Part shown: in pieces, positions 1 through 7,002 of the stretch
How positions within the stretch are numbered: position 1 is the stretch's first letter
Layout of the letters: each line of letters begins with the position of its first letter
Assembly (NCBI GenBank): GCA_964481825.1
Contig: CAYZUE010000057.1
Coordinates: 1 to 7,488 of the forward strand
From: CAYZUE01 sp964481825
GTDB lineage: Archaea; Hydrothermarchaeota; Hydrothermarchaeia; Hydrothermarchaeales; JALUUU01
DNA length: 7,488 nt
Reading direction: 5' to 3'
Translations under genes and position numbers: made by a program
The notes under the pieces: model-generated
Seen by the model: the letters and a program-made list of their open reading frames with translations, nothing else
Database searches by the model: none
What the model was told of the DNA's origin: nothing

Positions 1-818
1 ACGAGATTTTTTCAATTGACAACTTTTCCACAAATGTAGTAAATGAAATAAAAGGCGTAAAGAATTATCGTAGTAATTTATTGGATTACAAGTTATTAAA
101 AGAAATTACAAAGAATGTGAAATATGTTTTTCATTTCGCAGCACAGACAAAAGTTCCTATTTCACTTAATAGACCTTTCCATGATTTTAAAGTAAATGTA
201 CAATCAACACTAAATTTGATTGAAGCTTGTAGAGTGAATGACGTAGAGAGGATTATATTTTCTTCAACTGCCGCGGTATATGGGAATTTTGGGAAGGAGG
301 GCATCAAAGAATATGATGTAAAGTGTCCAATTAATCCCTATGGAGTTAGCAAACTTGCAGCAGAAAACTATCTAAGGATTTATTATGAAATTTATGGTTT
401 AGAAACGATAATATTAAGATATTTCAATGTTTATGGTTTAGAAAAGACTAATAATGTGATTGGAATATTTAAAAGTAAGGTTCAAAGAAACGAGCAAATT
501 GTAATATATGGGGACGGGAATCAACAAAGGGATTTTATTTACATAAACGATGTAATTAATGCTAACTTACTTGCAATCAAAAAAGGACATCCCGGAGAAG
601 CATATAACATAGGTACTGGAAAATCCACAACAATTAATGAACTTAAAAATTTAATATTGCAAGTAAGTAAAAAACAATTAAAAACAAAATATCATCCCAT
701 GCGGATGGGGGAAACAAGAGGAAGTGTTGCTGACATATCCAAATCAACAAAAGAACTCGCGTACACACCACAATATAGTCTAAAAGAAGGATTGATAGAT
801 ATTTTTAAAGCTAAATAA
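1..818 (+). CDS. NAD-dependent epimerase/dehydratase (GalE/WbpP-like), 5'-truncated
   Basis: Extended short-chain dehydrogenase of the sugar-nucleotide epimerase/dehydratase family, probably a cytoplasmic UDP-hexose or UDP-HexNAc 4-epimerase feeding glycan synthesis. The reading frame is open from base 3 and carries family-like sequence (EIFSIDNFST) before the first possible start, a TTG at 81, so that TTG is internal and the true start lies left of the window. The N-terminal GxxGxxG NAD-binding loop is therefore not visible. Seen: HFAAQ after strand 4, FSSTAAVYG (catalytic Ser/Thr region), the catalytic pair in YGVSK (Tyr at 339-341, Lys at 351-353), RYFNVYG, and the substrate-domain motif GDGNQQRDFIYINDV. 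The C-terminus looks complete and ends with TAA at 816-818. It converges on the GT2 gene with an 8-bp overlap. Family is confident; the exact sugar cannot be told. Confidence 0.93.
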   Translation, partial: EIFSIDNFSTNVVNEIKGVKNYRSNLLDYKLLKEITKNVKYVFHFAAQTKVPISLNRPFHDFKVNVQSTLNLIEACRVNDVERIIFSSTAAVYGNFGKEGIKEYDVKCPINPYGVSKLAAENYLRIYYEIYGLETIILRYFNVYGLEKTNNVIGIFKSKVQRNEQIVIYGDGNQQRDFIYINDVINANLLAIKKGHPGEAYNIGTGKSTTINELKNLILQVSKKQLKTKYHPMRMGETRGSVADISKSTKELAYTPQYSLKEGLIDIFKAK

Positions 819-1752
819 CTTTTCTGGCAAAATTTACTACAAGGCTACCAAGAAACCCTAAACTCCACCAAAAACTTGTATAAGTAAGTACTATCCACCC
901 ATAAATTTTGTCACTAAATCCAGACTTTATATTTTTCACCAAAAAAAGTGTTATTAAGAATGTAGAAAAAAAACCTAAAAAAGCTAATTTCCAACTAAAT
1001 ACTAGAAGAGATAAGAGAACCAACGGAAAAAATCTTGACAGAACTTTCCAGTTAGAGAGCATTTTATACTTATAACAAAAATTGAAGCTCGCATCCCCCT
1101 GTTTTATTTCCCTTCTTATAACAGCTTGTAAATTCCCAGGTTCTTTATGATAGACTATCGCATCATCTCTAAGCATGACATTCAAACCAGCTTTGTGCAT
1201 TTTAATTGAAAAACTAGTATCGCCTGCAGCATCATCTACTCCCATCCCTCCAAGTTCTTCTATTACAGCCCTTCTGTACGCAGAACAGCCCCCATATGTT
1301 TTTGTAACCTGATTGTCCCTTTTTTCTAGTGAAAAAACCATCTTACTTAATGTTCTCTTACCCCTACACATCCAGTTGCTGCCATAAGAATCTATAAACC
1401 CACCAACGGCGACCACATCCGAGTCTTTAAACGAATCTACTAATTTCTCAACGCAGTGTTCATCAATTATTTCGTCCGCATCTAGGGTTATAACTATTTC
1501 TTTATCAGAACTCTTAATACCTTCATTTCTAGCCTTGATCAGGCCGACGTGTTCTAGGCTTACAGTTCTAATATCTAGCTTAGTAGCATATTTTTCTACT
1601 ATAGACATTGTGGAATCAGTTGATCCATCATCTACAATTATTAACTCAAAATCTTTAAATGCCTGATTAAGTAGAGAGTTTAAAAAATCGGCAATATTAT
1701 TCTCTTCATTATAGACATTCACTATGATAGATACTTTTGAATTTCTGATAAT
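811..1752 (-). CDS. Family 2 glycosyltransferase with C-terminal membrane helices
   Basis: Membrane-anchored GT-A fold glycosyltransferase that probably adds a sugar from a nucleotide or lipid-phosphate donor to a surface glycan at the cytoplasmic face. Counting from the GTG at 1722: DDGSTD at 31-36, the metal-binding DAD at 81-83 (TLDADE), YGGCSAYRR at 143-151, a GDTSF element at 167-171 where many relatives have ED, then hydrophobic segments near 230-262 and 274-298. The GTG at 1722 would cut off the first beta strand. In-frame codons upstream encode KVSIIV, exactly what GT2 proteins have there. No ATG, GTG or TTG precedes it before the stop at 1771-1773, but GGAGGGG at 1756-1762 lies 5 bases before ATT 1752-1750 (or 8 before ATC 1749-1747), so a non-canonical start giving about 313 aa is preferred. 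Third gene of the leftward operon, 13 bases after the membrane protein. The exact start is uncertain. Confidence 0.9.
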   Translation of the reverse strand: MIRNSKVSIIVNVYNEENNIADFLNSLLNQAFKDFELIIVDDGSTDSTMSIVEKYATKLDIRTVSLEHVGLIKARNEGIKSSDKEIVITLDADEIIDEHCVEKLVDSFKDSDVVAVGGFIDSYGSNWMCRGKRTLSKMVFSLEKRDNQVTKTYGGCSAYRRAVIEELGGMGVDDAAGDTSFSIKMHKAGLNVMLRDDAIVYHKEPGNLQAVIRREIKQGDASFNFCYKYKMLSNWKVLSRFFPLVLLSLLVFSWKLAFLGFFSTFLITLFLVKNIKSGFSDKIYGWIVLTYTSFWWSLGFLGSLVVNFARKVI

Positions 1753-1755
1753 TAA

Positions 1756-1762
1756 CCCCTCC
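1756..1762 (-). promoter_or_regulatory. Shine-Dalgarno site that decides the GT2 start
   Basis: GGAGGGG on the minus strand sits in the 13-base gap between the stop of the membrane protein and the ATT/ATC codons that restore the first beta strand of the GT2 protein. It is about 34 bases from the canonical GTG at 1722, far too distant to serve that codon. This argues for initiation at ATT 1752 or ATC 1749. Confidence 0.7.
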
Positions 1763-1765
1763 GTG

Positions 1766-3703
1766 TTACCTCATAATTCTAGAATCCTTCACAAGAACCA
1801 ACATAAATCCATCCTTTGAGTAAAGAATATCATTATTCTCAATTATCTTTTTTAGATTAATGCGCTCTTCATCACTAAGTTCCTCAATATATGGTTCGCT
1901 TGTGAAATAACTTCCAATAGGATATTGGATATATTGACCATATTCCAATAATGATTTTCTTAGGAAAAGAGCGGATTTTTTTTCTGGAATTAAAAGTACA
2001 TCTTTATTCATCGGCTGAGAATTATAAGTAATTTTTTCATTAAAGATATTTTCAGCTCTATTAAATTCTATCACCGAGGTAATGTCTGAACCTATACCAC
2101 CAGAGTTAGTGCTACAATTTGTACCTGGACAAATGAGATTAAGCGCAAAATTGAAAGTATTTATTTCATTTATCCCTCGGATATTATACATATTATCATT
2201 TAATTTAGAAGGGTAGGGATCGCTGTGAAAAGCCATATAATCTGTTAAATATGCAGTAATGGGGAAGGAAAATACAACTAAAATTAGGGAAATATAGATC
2301 GTCTTCAGTCTTGTTGTTCTAATGATTCTAAATAAATTAAGCACCAATATAGCCGCAACAAGAGAACTCAAAATAGCCGAGAATCTTAGAGCCCTATGTG
2401 GACCAAGGGCTGTAGAGAGGTCTGAAATTACCCATACTACTGCCAATGCAACAGATGCTATACCGCCTACAACGATGACTGCCTGATCTTTACTTAAATT
2501 CCATACAGCCAGATTCCAAATACAGATTAATGCACCAACTACGAAAAATAAAGCATAAAATTTGTACATGAGTTCTGTATAAGACGTTCCCAAAAGAAAT
2601 GACATTGATTGATAATGAAGTTGCGATCCGATAAGGGGAGCTAATTGTGACCAGGCAATTATGCTTATTATTATAATGCCTACACCCATTCCCCATAAAA
2701 ACTTACTAGAGATTCTGTTTTGTAAATAGACTTTTAATTTAGGAATTATAAAATATAAAAATATTAAGGAAAAAAATCCTAAGATAAATTTTGGATTTAA
2801 AATAAAGCCGGATCCTAATTTAAATAATGATTTAGCCGGACCCATAGCAGGGTATCCTCCGGTCGAAAGAAAAAAGATGAAAATTACTAAAAAAATAAAA
2901 GGGGTAATGAAACGATAAATATTCTTTGGATTTGAAATAAGTTCTCTAGTATGAAAGAAAAAAATTGCAATAGTCATTGGAATATAGATGAATGCTGTGA
3001 AATAAGCAGTTGTATAATGTGCAAATATTATACCTATACTCATAAATGAAAAAAGGAATAGATATGATATTTTAGGTGACTTTAATTGCTTTATTACTAG
3101 GATCAAACTGACAAAGAAGAAGAGTAGTGCTAAATTCTCCCTGGTCATAGACATCCCTAATACTGTGTTTGTTGGATGATAAGCTAAAATGAAAGCTCCA
3201 AGAATTGCAACTTTAATATTAAAAGAATTTCTTATCAATATATATGACCCAATTGGAAGTAAAGCACTGGTTATTAGATGGATAAGATTAAAAGAGCCAT
3301 CAAGAAGATCTATACCTGTAACATTTGAAACTATAGCTCCGTAGATTATTGCTAATGGTGTTATAGATAAATCATCACCAACAGTCAAGACTTTATTTTC
3401 GAGGAGCCATGTAATCTTTGTATATTCAACAAATGAATCTGCCCCCATATAGAGCCCATATTTTAAATGTACTCCTAATACCTTTATTATAGATACTAGA
3501 AAGAGAAGAGCTAAAAAATGGTATTCTACCTTACTTCCTTTATTGAAATCAATTAGAAGATAGATGAGGAGACTTCCCCCCAATATAAGATGGGAAAGGA
3601 TAAAAAATAATTTGGCAAAAGGGAATGTGGAATAAATTGAAGTTATAATTACACCTACTGCACCAAGAATGAAAAGAGTATGAGACAGATTAATCTTATT
3701 CAT
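1766..3703 (-). CDS. Multi-pass membrane protein, possible GT-C type glycosyltransferase
   Basis: A 645-residue integral membrane protein with roughly a dozen predicted helices, for example near 9-25, 32-51, 61-79, 140-157, 164-180, 189-205, 212-230, 233-250, 264-281, 304-321, 337-357, 384-400, 408-428, 441-460 and 468-487. They are followed by a C-terminal soluble segment of about 155 residues containing two nearby cysteines (C525, C530). The first large loop after helix 3 holds GADSFVEY (D89); an acidic residue in this loop is typical of GT-C enzymes that use polyprenyl-phosphate sugars. The late GPHRALR segment and C-terminal extracytoplasmic tail fit the same layout, and also fit uncharacterised archaeal membrane families such as DUF2206. 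ATG at 3703 follows the GT4 stop by 11 bases with only a weak SD (GTGG), which suggests translational coupling. The role (sugar transferase, polymerase or flippase partner) is inferred from architecture and from the flanking GT4 and GT2 genes. Confidence 0.85.
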   Translation of the reverse strand: MNKINLSHTLFILGAVGVIITSIYSTFPFAKLFFILSHLILGGSLLIYLLIDFNKGSKVEYHFLALLFLVSIIKVLGVHLKYGLYMGADSFVEYTKITWLLENKVLTVGDDLSITPLAIIYGAIVSNVTGIDLLDGSFNLIHLITSALLPIGSYILIRNSFNIKVAILGAFILAYHPTNTVLGMSMTRENLALLFFFVSLILVIKQLKSPKISYLFLFSFMSIGIIFAHYTTAYFTAFIYIPMTIAIFFFHTRELISNPKNIYRFITPFIFLVIFIFFLSTGGYPAMGPAKSLFKLGSGFILNPKFILGFFSLIFLYFIIPKLKVYLQNRISSKFLWGMGVGIIIISIIAWSQLAPLIGSQLHYQSMSFLLGTSYTELMYKFYALFFVVGALICIWNLAVWNLSKDQAVIVVGGIASVALAVVWVISDLSTALGPHRALRFSAILSSLVAAILVLNLFRIIRTTRLKTIYISLILVVFSFPITAYLTDYMAFHSDPYPSKLNDNMYNIRGINEINTFNFALNLICPGTNCSTNSGGIGSDITSVIEFNRAENIFNEKITYNSQPMNKDVLLIPEKKSALFLRKSLLEYGQYIQYPIGSYFTSEPYIEELSDEERINLKKIIENNDILYSKDGFMLVLVKDSRIMR

Positions 3704-3714
3704 CTATAAACCAC

Positions 3715-4872
3715 TTATTCGCCGTTTTTCAAGCTTTTTAGTTCTTTATTAAATTCTAGTATTATCTGCTCCCAATCAAACACATTTTCACACCGAGATT
3801 GAGCATTTTTCGCCAATTTACTTCTTAAATTATCATCACCCATAAGATTTTTTAATTTTTTTGTTAAATCTTCTAAATCATTGGTTTTAAAAATCAGCCC
3901 AGCATTCCCATAATCCAACACATACTCAGAAGCACCTGCATTTGAAGCTAAGATTGCATTTTTAAAGTACATAGCTTCAAGTAAAACAACACCAAAGCTC
4001 TCAGGTCCTAAAGAATGGAAATATCTTGATGGAAAGCAGAAAATATCTGCTTGAGCGTATTTTTCAGAAAGTTCTTTGGTGTTATTTGAATTAGAAAAGA
4101 TTATTCTATCTTCTAATTTTACAATTAGTTTATCCAATTTATCTTTGAATGAAGGCATAACTTCTCCATCAAGATCTAAAATCCAATCAGGATATTGATT
4201 TTTCAATCTTGAAAAAGCATTTATCAATAAATCAACACCTTTCCCATACTCGATTCTTCCCGTAAAAAGGATTTTTTTATTATGACCTTTTTTCTCATAA
4301 CTTATTGGCTTCTTCCATATTTTTCTGTCGATTCCAAAAGGAACTACTTTCAGCTTACGGGTAAGATAAGGATATAAATCCAATATTCTTCTTCTAGCTT
4401 CTGGAGTTTCAATTATGATTAAACTAGAAGTTAAAGATAAAATTCTGAAGACTAATTTTCCGATTAGACGTTTTAGGATCCTAATTCCCAAGTTACCCCT
4501 ATACAACCTTCCATCAGAGTCCATTTTAAGTATGAAAAATCCATTTGCATATATTTTGAAAAATATTGAAGCTATGATATTACTAAGAGTAAATGATGCA
4601 ATTACGCAGTCGATATTTAGTTGATTTTGTATAATATAGCGGATGAGAGGAATATCTATAGAATAAAAATTTCGGGGGTTCCCAGTTAGTCTAATGAGTT
4701 CTACTTCATCAATATAGTTAATGTTTTTATTTGAATCGTTCTTATATGTTAGAATTTTAACACTGTGATTCAATCTGGATAAATAAACAGCAAACGGCCC
4801 ATAATCTTTTGTAACATTTATTTTATCGAAACCAGGAAATAAACATATTATCTTGTAATGATCATCCATCAT
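3715..4872 (-). CDS. Family 4 (GT-B) glycosyltransferase
   Basis: Retaining GT-B glycosyltransferase of 385 residues, the normal family length, expected to work in the cytoplasm or at the membrane face on a nucleotide-sugar donor. Seen: the N-terminal acceptor domain up to about residue 175; VPFGID linker at 177-182; the donor-domain opening LFTGRIEYGKGVDLLINAF at 202-220; YAQADIFCFPS at 272-282; and the EX7E motif in ESFGVVLLE (E291 and E299), followed by NAGASEYV. The acceptor-side start (LFPGFDKINVTKDYGPFAVY) lacks the glycine-rich loop common in GT4. Two adjacent ATG codons (4872-4870 and 4869-4867) are possible starts. The upstream SD is weak, so which is used is not certain. First gene of the leftward glycan operon, with TATA-like elements upstream; the sugar specificity cannot be read from sequence. 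Confidence 0.93.
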   Translation of the reverse strand: MMDDHYKIICLFPGFDKINVTKDYGPFAVYLSRLNHSVKILTYKNDSNKNINYIDEVELIRLTGNPRNFYSIDIPLIRYIIQNQLNIDCVIASFTLSNIIASIFFKIYANGFFILKMDSDGRLYRGNLGIRILKRLIGKLVFRILSLTSSLIIIETPEARRRILDLYPYLTRKLKVVPFGIDRKIWKKPISYEKKGHNKKILFTGRIEYGKGVDLLINAFSRLKNQYPDWILDLDGEVMPSFKDKLDKLIVKLEDRIIFSNSNNTKELSEKYAQADIFCFPSRYFHSLGPESFGVVLLEAMYFKNAILASNAGASEYVLDYGNAGLIFKTNDLEDLTKKLKNLMGDDNLRSKLAKNAQSRCENVFDWEQIILEFNKELKSLKNGE

Positions 4873-4970
4873 AATATCAAGAACACCATCACATTATTTG
4901 TTGCATTTTCTAAGCATCGAACTAAGAACTTCATACTTTTATTCTTTTATAATTCCATCCATCACTAATT

Positions 4971-4981
4971 AGATATAAATC
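4971..4981 (-). promoter_or_regulatory. Candidate TATA box for the leftward glycan operon
   Basis: Read leftward, this AT-rich element is GATTTATATCT, close to the archaeal TATA consensus. It would place a transcript start near 4948-4955 and give a leader of about 80 bases before the GT4 ATG at 4872. A second candidate, ATTATAAAAG, lies nearer at about 4945-4955. The whole region is AT-rich, so either match could be chance. Confidence 0.3.
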
Positions 4982-5028
4982 AAGTTTATTAATTGGAGTA
5001 GATAAAAATATTTATAGATAACTCTTAT

Positions 5029-5038
5029 TTTTAAATAG
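5029..5038 (+). promoter_or_regulatory. Candidate TATA box for the coiled-coil gene
   Basis: TTTTTAAATA precedes the 81-aa coiled-coil gene by about 100 bases and would give a start near 5060 and a leader of about 80 bases containing the inverted repeat at 5089-5125. A closer AT element at 5098-5107 would start transcription at about the SD site and is less attractive. Weak evidence in AT-rich DNA. Confidence 0.25.
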
Positions 5039-5088
5039 CTTAACTATGTAAAAAGTATAGGTTGATAGCTAATGTTCATAATTCAGGG

Positions 5089-5125
5089 TTATAATTGTAT
5101 ATTATAAGAAAAAACACAATTATAA
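5089..5125 (+). repeat. Perfect 10-bp inverted repeat just upstream of a Shine-Dalgarno site
   Basis: TTATAATTGT (5089-5098) and ACAATTATAA (5116-5125) are exact reverse complements separated by 17 bases. The right arm ends immediately before the AAGGAGG ribosome-binding site of the coiled-coil gene. It could be a protein operator, or an mRNA leader hairpin next to the SD that tunes translation or stability. The arms contain no C or G except one pair, so a hairpin would be weak. Confidence 0.6.
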
Positions 5126-5132
5126 AGGAGGT
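5124..5132 (+). promoter_or_regulatory. Strong Shine-Dalgarno site fixing the coiled-coil gene start
   Basis: AAAGGAGGT matches the 16S 3' end over the full core and sits 7-8 bases before ATG 5140. It therefore excludes the upstream TTG at 5095 as the start. It abuts the right arm of the inverted repeat at 5089-5125. Confidence 0.8.
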
Positions 5133-5139
5133 ATACGAA

Positions 5140-5385
5140 ATGTTTTACAAAGGTCAAATAGATTCACAAGCCAAAGAAATTGCAGAGTTAAATAATAAAC
5201 TCATATATTTGATTAGTCAGTTTGAAGAAGTAATGAATAGATTAATTAGTTTGGAAGTTACTATCATGAATTGTAGAGACACAAATGAACGGGGAGAGTG
5301 GAGCAATCAGGTTGGTAAAAAATTAATTTCTTTAGAGAAACGGTTGAAGGATTTGGAGGATAAGAATTCAGAATTTAAAAAATAG
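5140..5385 (+). CDS. Small coiled-coil protein of unknown function
   Basis: Not recognised as a known family. ATG 5140 is chosen because AAAGGAGGT at 5124-5132 ends 7-8 bases upstream, one of the best ribosome-binding sites in the window; a TTG at 5095 in the same frame lies inside the upstream inverted repeat. The 81-aa product is soluble and highly charged, with no signal peptide or membrane segment. Two heptad-type stretches, about residues 7-43 and 57-76, carry Ile/Leu/Val at regular spacing, for example I14, L17, L21, L24, V31, L35, L38, and later L62, L65, L69, L72. They are separated by a short polar linker with one cysteine (C45) and GEWSNQ. This suggests a helical dimer or antiparallel hairpin. 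It stands alone between two operons, with its own leader repeat and terminator. An oligomerising or adaptor role is only a guess. Confidence 0.72.
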   Translation: MFYKGQIDSQAKEIAELNNKLIYLISQFEEVMNRLISLEVTIMNCRDTNERGEWSNQVGKKLISLEKRLKDLEDKNSEFKK

Positions 5386-5401
5386 ATTTTGGTATTTTTT
5401 A
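5376..5401 (+). terminator. AT stem with T-tract after the coiled-coil gene
   Basis: TAAAAAATA (5376-5384) pairs exactly with TATTTTTTA (5393-5401) around an 8-base loop, and the left arm runs into the TAG stop at 5383-5385. The run of six T (5395-5400) is the kind of signal archaeal polymerase terminates on. The stem has no G-C pair, so the T tract may matter more than the fold. Confidence 0.5.
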
Positions 5402-5634
5402 CGTTTATTAATTCGTAGGTATACTCCTCCAATCTCAAGTATTAACTTTATGATCACATAAGCCGATATATTAACAAGATTTTCCATTAAAGAAGGAATA
5501 ATAGTTTTATAATAAAATAAAAATAATGTGAAAAAGATGATAAAATAAGATAAATTTAGGCTCACAATAGCAATGATCGGGACTTATTACTATTAGAAAA
5601 TATGGTATCATTATAAGCCTCTAACTTAACGACA
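5402..5634. other. AT-rich intergenic stretch without a supported gene
   Basis: Between the terminator and the promoter of the URO-D operon no frame has both a ribosome-binding site and a convincing protein. A leftward frame of 65 codons (GTG at 5565) encodes hydrophobic residues, as A/T-rich DNA readily does, and has no SD. A weak nested pairing is present: AGGCT 5558-5562 with AGCCT 5616-5620, and AATGAT 5572-5577 with ATCATT 5607-5612. It lies upstream of the TATA box, so if meaningful it is a DNA site and not part of the mRNA leader. Confidence 0.5.
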
Positions 5635-5644
5635 TATATATATT
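5635..5644 (+). promoter_or_regulatory. Candidate TATA box for the URO-D/mini-protein operon
   Basis: TATATATATT stands out as an alternating A/T block in the archaeal TATA style. It would place the transcript start near 5662-5670, about 25-30 bases downstream, leaving a short leader of 30-40 bases that contains the SD GGAGAGG (5687-5693). No clear purine-rich BRE precedes it. Confidence 0.45.
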
Positions 5645-5700
5645 AATCGAACAAGATTTTTTTTACTAGAATAAAAAAAGACGGTTGGAGAGGATAGAAT

Positions 5701-6846
5701 ATGGGAGATACAATGAATCATATAGAGAGGATTGTAGCGAGCATGACAAATGCTCCAGTAGATAGACTTACTACATTACCTCTCGCTTCGGAAGTAAACC
5801 GAAGGCTTGTTGGGGCTACCAACAGAGAATATTGTGAAGATCCAAAGGTGAGGGCCGCTGCCGATATTGCAGGCTGGAAATACTTTGGATATGAGGCCAT
5901 TCTTGGATTAACTAGCTTATCCATTGAAGCTGAAGACTTGGGTACTGATGTATGGTTCCCTGATGAAAACACACCACAGACCAGGAACCCTGCAATAAAG
6001 AATGTAGAGGACTATGAAACTCTGGAAGTACCAGAAGACAAAATGTTCACTACAATGGAAGGAAGAATGGGTCAATTTGCAATAGGAACTAGAATGATTA
6101 AAGAGCGGATAGGTGACGGGATGGGCGTTGCCCAAGGTAACACTATAGTTGTGCCTCTAGTTTGCGGGCCACTCCTTCAATTAACCCAGTCTACATTCGC
6201 AGAGCAAGTGTTTATGGATATGTACCTTCACCCAAATGAAGTACATAAGGCTCTTAAAGTTACAACCGAAACAGCTACTAAACATATTGCAGCCCAAGCA
6301 GCAAACGGTGCTGACACTTGTGTTATGGACTATCTTTGGGCAAACTATTCTGTTCTAGGTGATAAAGAATATAATGAGTTTGAAGGAGATAAATACGGTC
6401 CAGTATGTAACAAAGCTGAGGAAGACAACGGTATCCTATTCGGAATACATAGTTGTGCAGATTTACCAAATATGGATGTTCAAGTAAAAAAATGGAAACC
6501 AGTGTACTTTAGTTACTGCCATTATCCAAATATGGTTGGGTCATTAACTGAGGCAGAAGTTATATTGAATGGATACGGAGATGACACCATAATGATGGGA
6601 GGTCTTAATCCTCAGATGTGGGTCAGAGCAACACCGGAACAAATGAGAGAAGCAACAATTGACATGCTAGAAAGCGTCAGTGCTGCTCTTGTTACAAAGG
6701 GTTTAAATTCCCGATTTAGTATTTGCTCAGGTTGCGAAGTTCCTCCTGCATTGTCTACAAATATGGCTAACATTCAGATGATGGTAGACACCGTGAAGAA
6801 TGAAGGACCTAAGATTATGGAAAAAGCCGGGTTACCCAAGCCCTAG
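5701..6846 (+). CDS. URO-D family protein, methylcobamide:thiol methyltransferase-like
   Basis: TIM-barrel protein of the uroporphyrinogen decarboxylase superfamily, on the branch with MtaA/MtbA-type methylcobamide:CoM methyltransferases rather than haem-pathway HemE. Those enzymes use a zinc site HxC...C to activate a thiol that takes a methyl group from a corrinoid protein. Here the full set is visible: H250 and C252 in GIHSC, and C345 in CSGCEVPP. Other landmarks are PVDRL near 19-23, EAEDLGTDVWFP at 76-87, CGPLLQL at 155-161 (equivalent to the GPFTL region), LHPNEVHKAL at 176-185 and MMGGLNP at 298-304. At 381 residues it is slightly longer than typical 340-aa MtaA. GGAGAGG at 5687-5693 supports ATG 5701; an ATG at 5713 is possible. 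It is first in an operon with three Cys-rich mini-proteins. No DxHxxG corrinoid protein is encoded here, so partner and substrate are unknown. Its stop TAG overlaps the next gene's SD. Confidence 0.9.
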   Translation: MGDTMNHIERIVASMTNAPVDRLTTLPLASEVNRRLVGATNREYCEDPKVRAAADIAGWKYFGYEAILGLTSLSIEAEDLGTDVWFPDENTPQTRNPAIKNVEDYETLEVPEDKMFTTMEGRMGQFAIGTRMIKERIGDGMGVAQGNTIVVPLVCGPLLQLTQSTFAEQVFMDMYLHPNEVHKALKVTTETATKHIAAQAANGADTCVMDYLWANYSVLGDKEYNEFEGDKYGPVCNKAEEDNGILFGIHSCADLPNMDVQVKKWKPVYFSYCHYPNMVGSLTEAEVILNGYGDDTIMMGGLNPQMWVRATPEQMREATIDMLESVSAALVTKGLNSRFSICSGCEVPPALSTNMANIQMMVDTVKNEGPKIMEKAGLPKP

Positions 6847-6858
6847 GAGGTTAAAATA

Positions 6859-6999
6859 ATGGCAGAATTAGAATCAATTTGTGGTAGAGAATGCCCAATA
6901 GATAATAAACCGGTTGAGGTTTGGAATGAATGTCAGTCCTGTGACCAGCATAAAGAGAATACAGTAACTCGCAAATGGGAATGCACTAGTGGGGGTTAA
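6859..6999 (+). CDS. Cys-rich mini-protein 1 (46 aa)
   Basis: Unrecognised 46-aa protein, probably cytoplasmic, with five cysteines (C8, C12, C25, C28, C42) and H31. The CGREC and CQSC pairs form a four-Cys set that could bind zinc or an Fe-S cluster, with ECT near the C-terminus as an extra ligand. ATG 6859 follows the URO-D stop by 12 bases, and TAGGAGGT (6844-6851) serves as SD and includes that stop codon, so the two genes are translationally coupled. Tryptophans at 22 and 40 and an acidic start (MAELES) suggest a folded domain rather than a chance frame. It shares the high-Cys, tiny format of its two downstream neighbours. A role as redox or metal partner of the methyltransferase is inferred only from the operon. 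Confidence 0.75.
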   Translation: MAELESICGRECPIDNKPVEVWNECQSCDQHKENTVTRKWECTSGG

Positions 7000-7002
7000 A
7001 AA

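Noticed and set aside
81..83. TTG as start of the epimerase
   Set aside because: The same frame is open to base 3 and encodes SDR family sequence upstream, and no SD precedes the TTG. The gene begins outside the window.
2490..2696. Short leftward frame inside the membrane protein gene
   Set aside because: Fully contained in a well-supported gene in another frame, with no RBS.
4415..4624. Rightward frame opposite the GT4 gene
   Set aside because: Antisense shadow of a clear GT4 coding sequence; no family features.
5003..5033. TAAAAATA ... TATTTTTA inverted pair in the divergent promoter region
   Set aside because: Low-complexity A/T match expected often by chance in this composition.
5095..5097. 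TTG as start of the coiled-coil gene
   Set aside because: It lies inside the left arm of the inverted repeat and has no SD, while ATG 5140 has an excellent one.
5368..5565. Leftward 65-codon frame with hydrophobic product overlapping the end of the coiled-coil gene
   Set aside because: Starts at GTG without a Shine-Dalgarno site, overlaps a better-supported gene and its terminator, and its hydrophobic composition is what A/T-rich DNA gives by chance. Not fully excluded.
5718..6135. Two leftward frames opposite the start of the URO-D gene
   Set aside because: Antisense shadows of a strongly supported gene; products look like random sequence.
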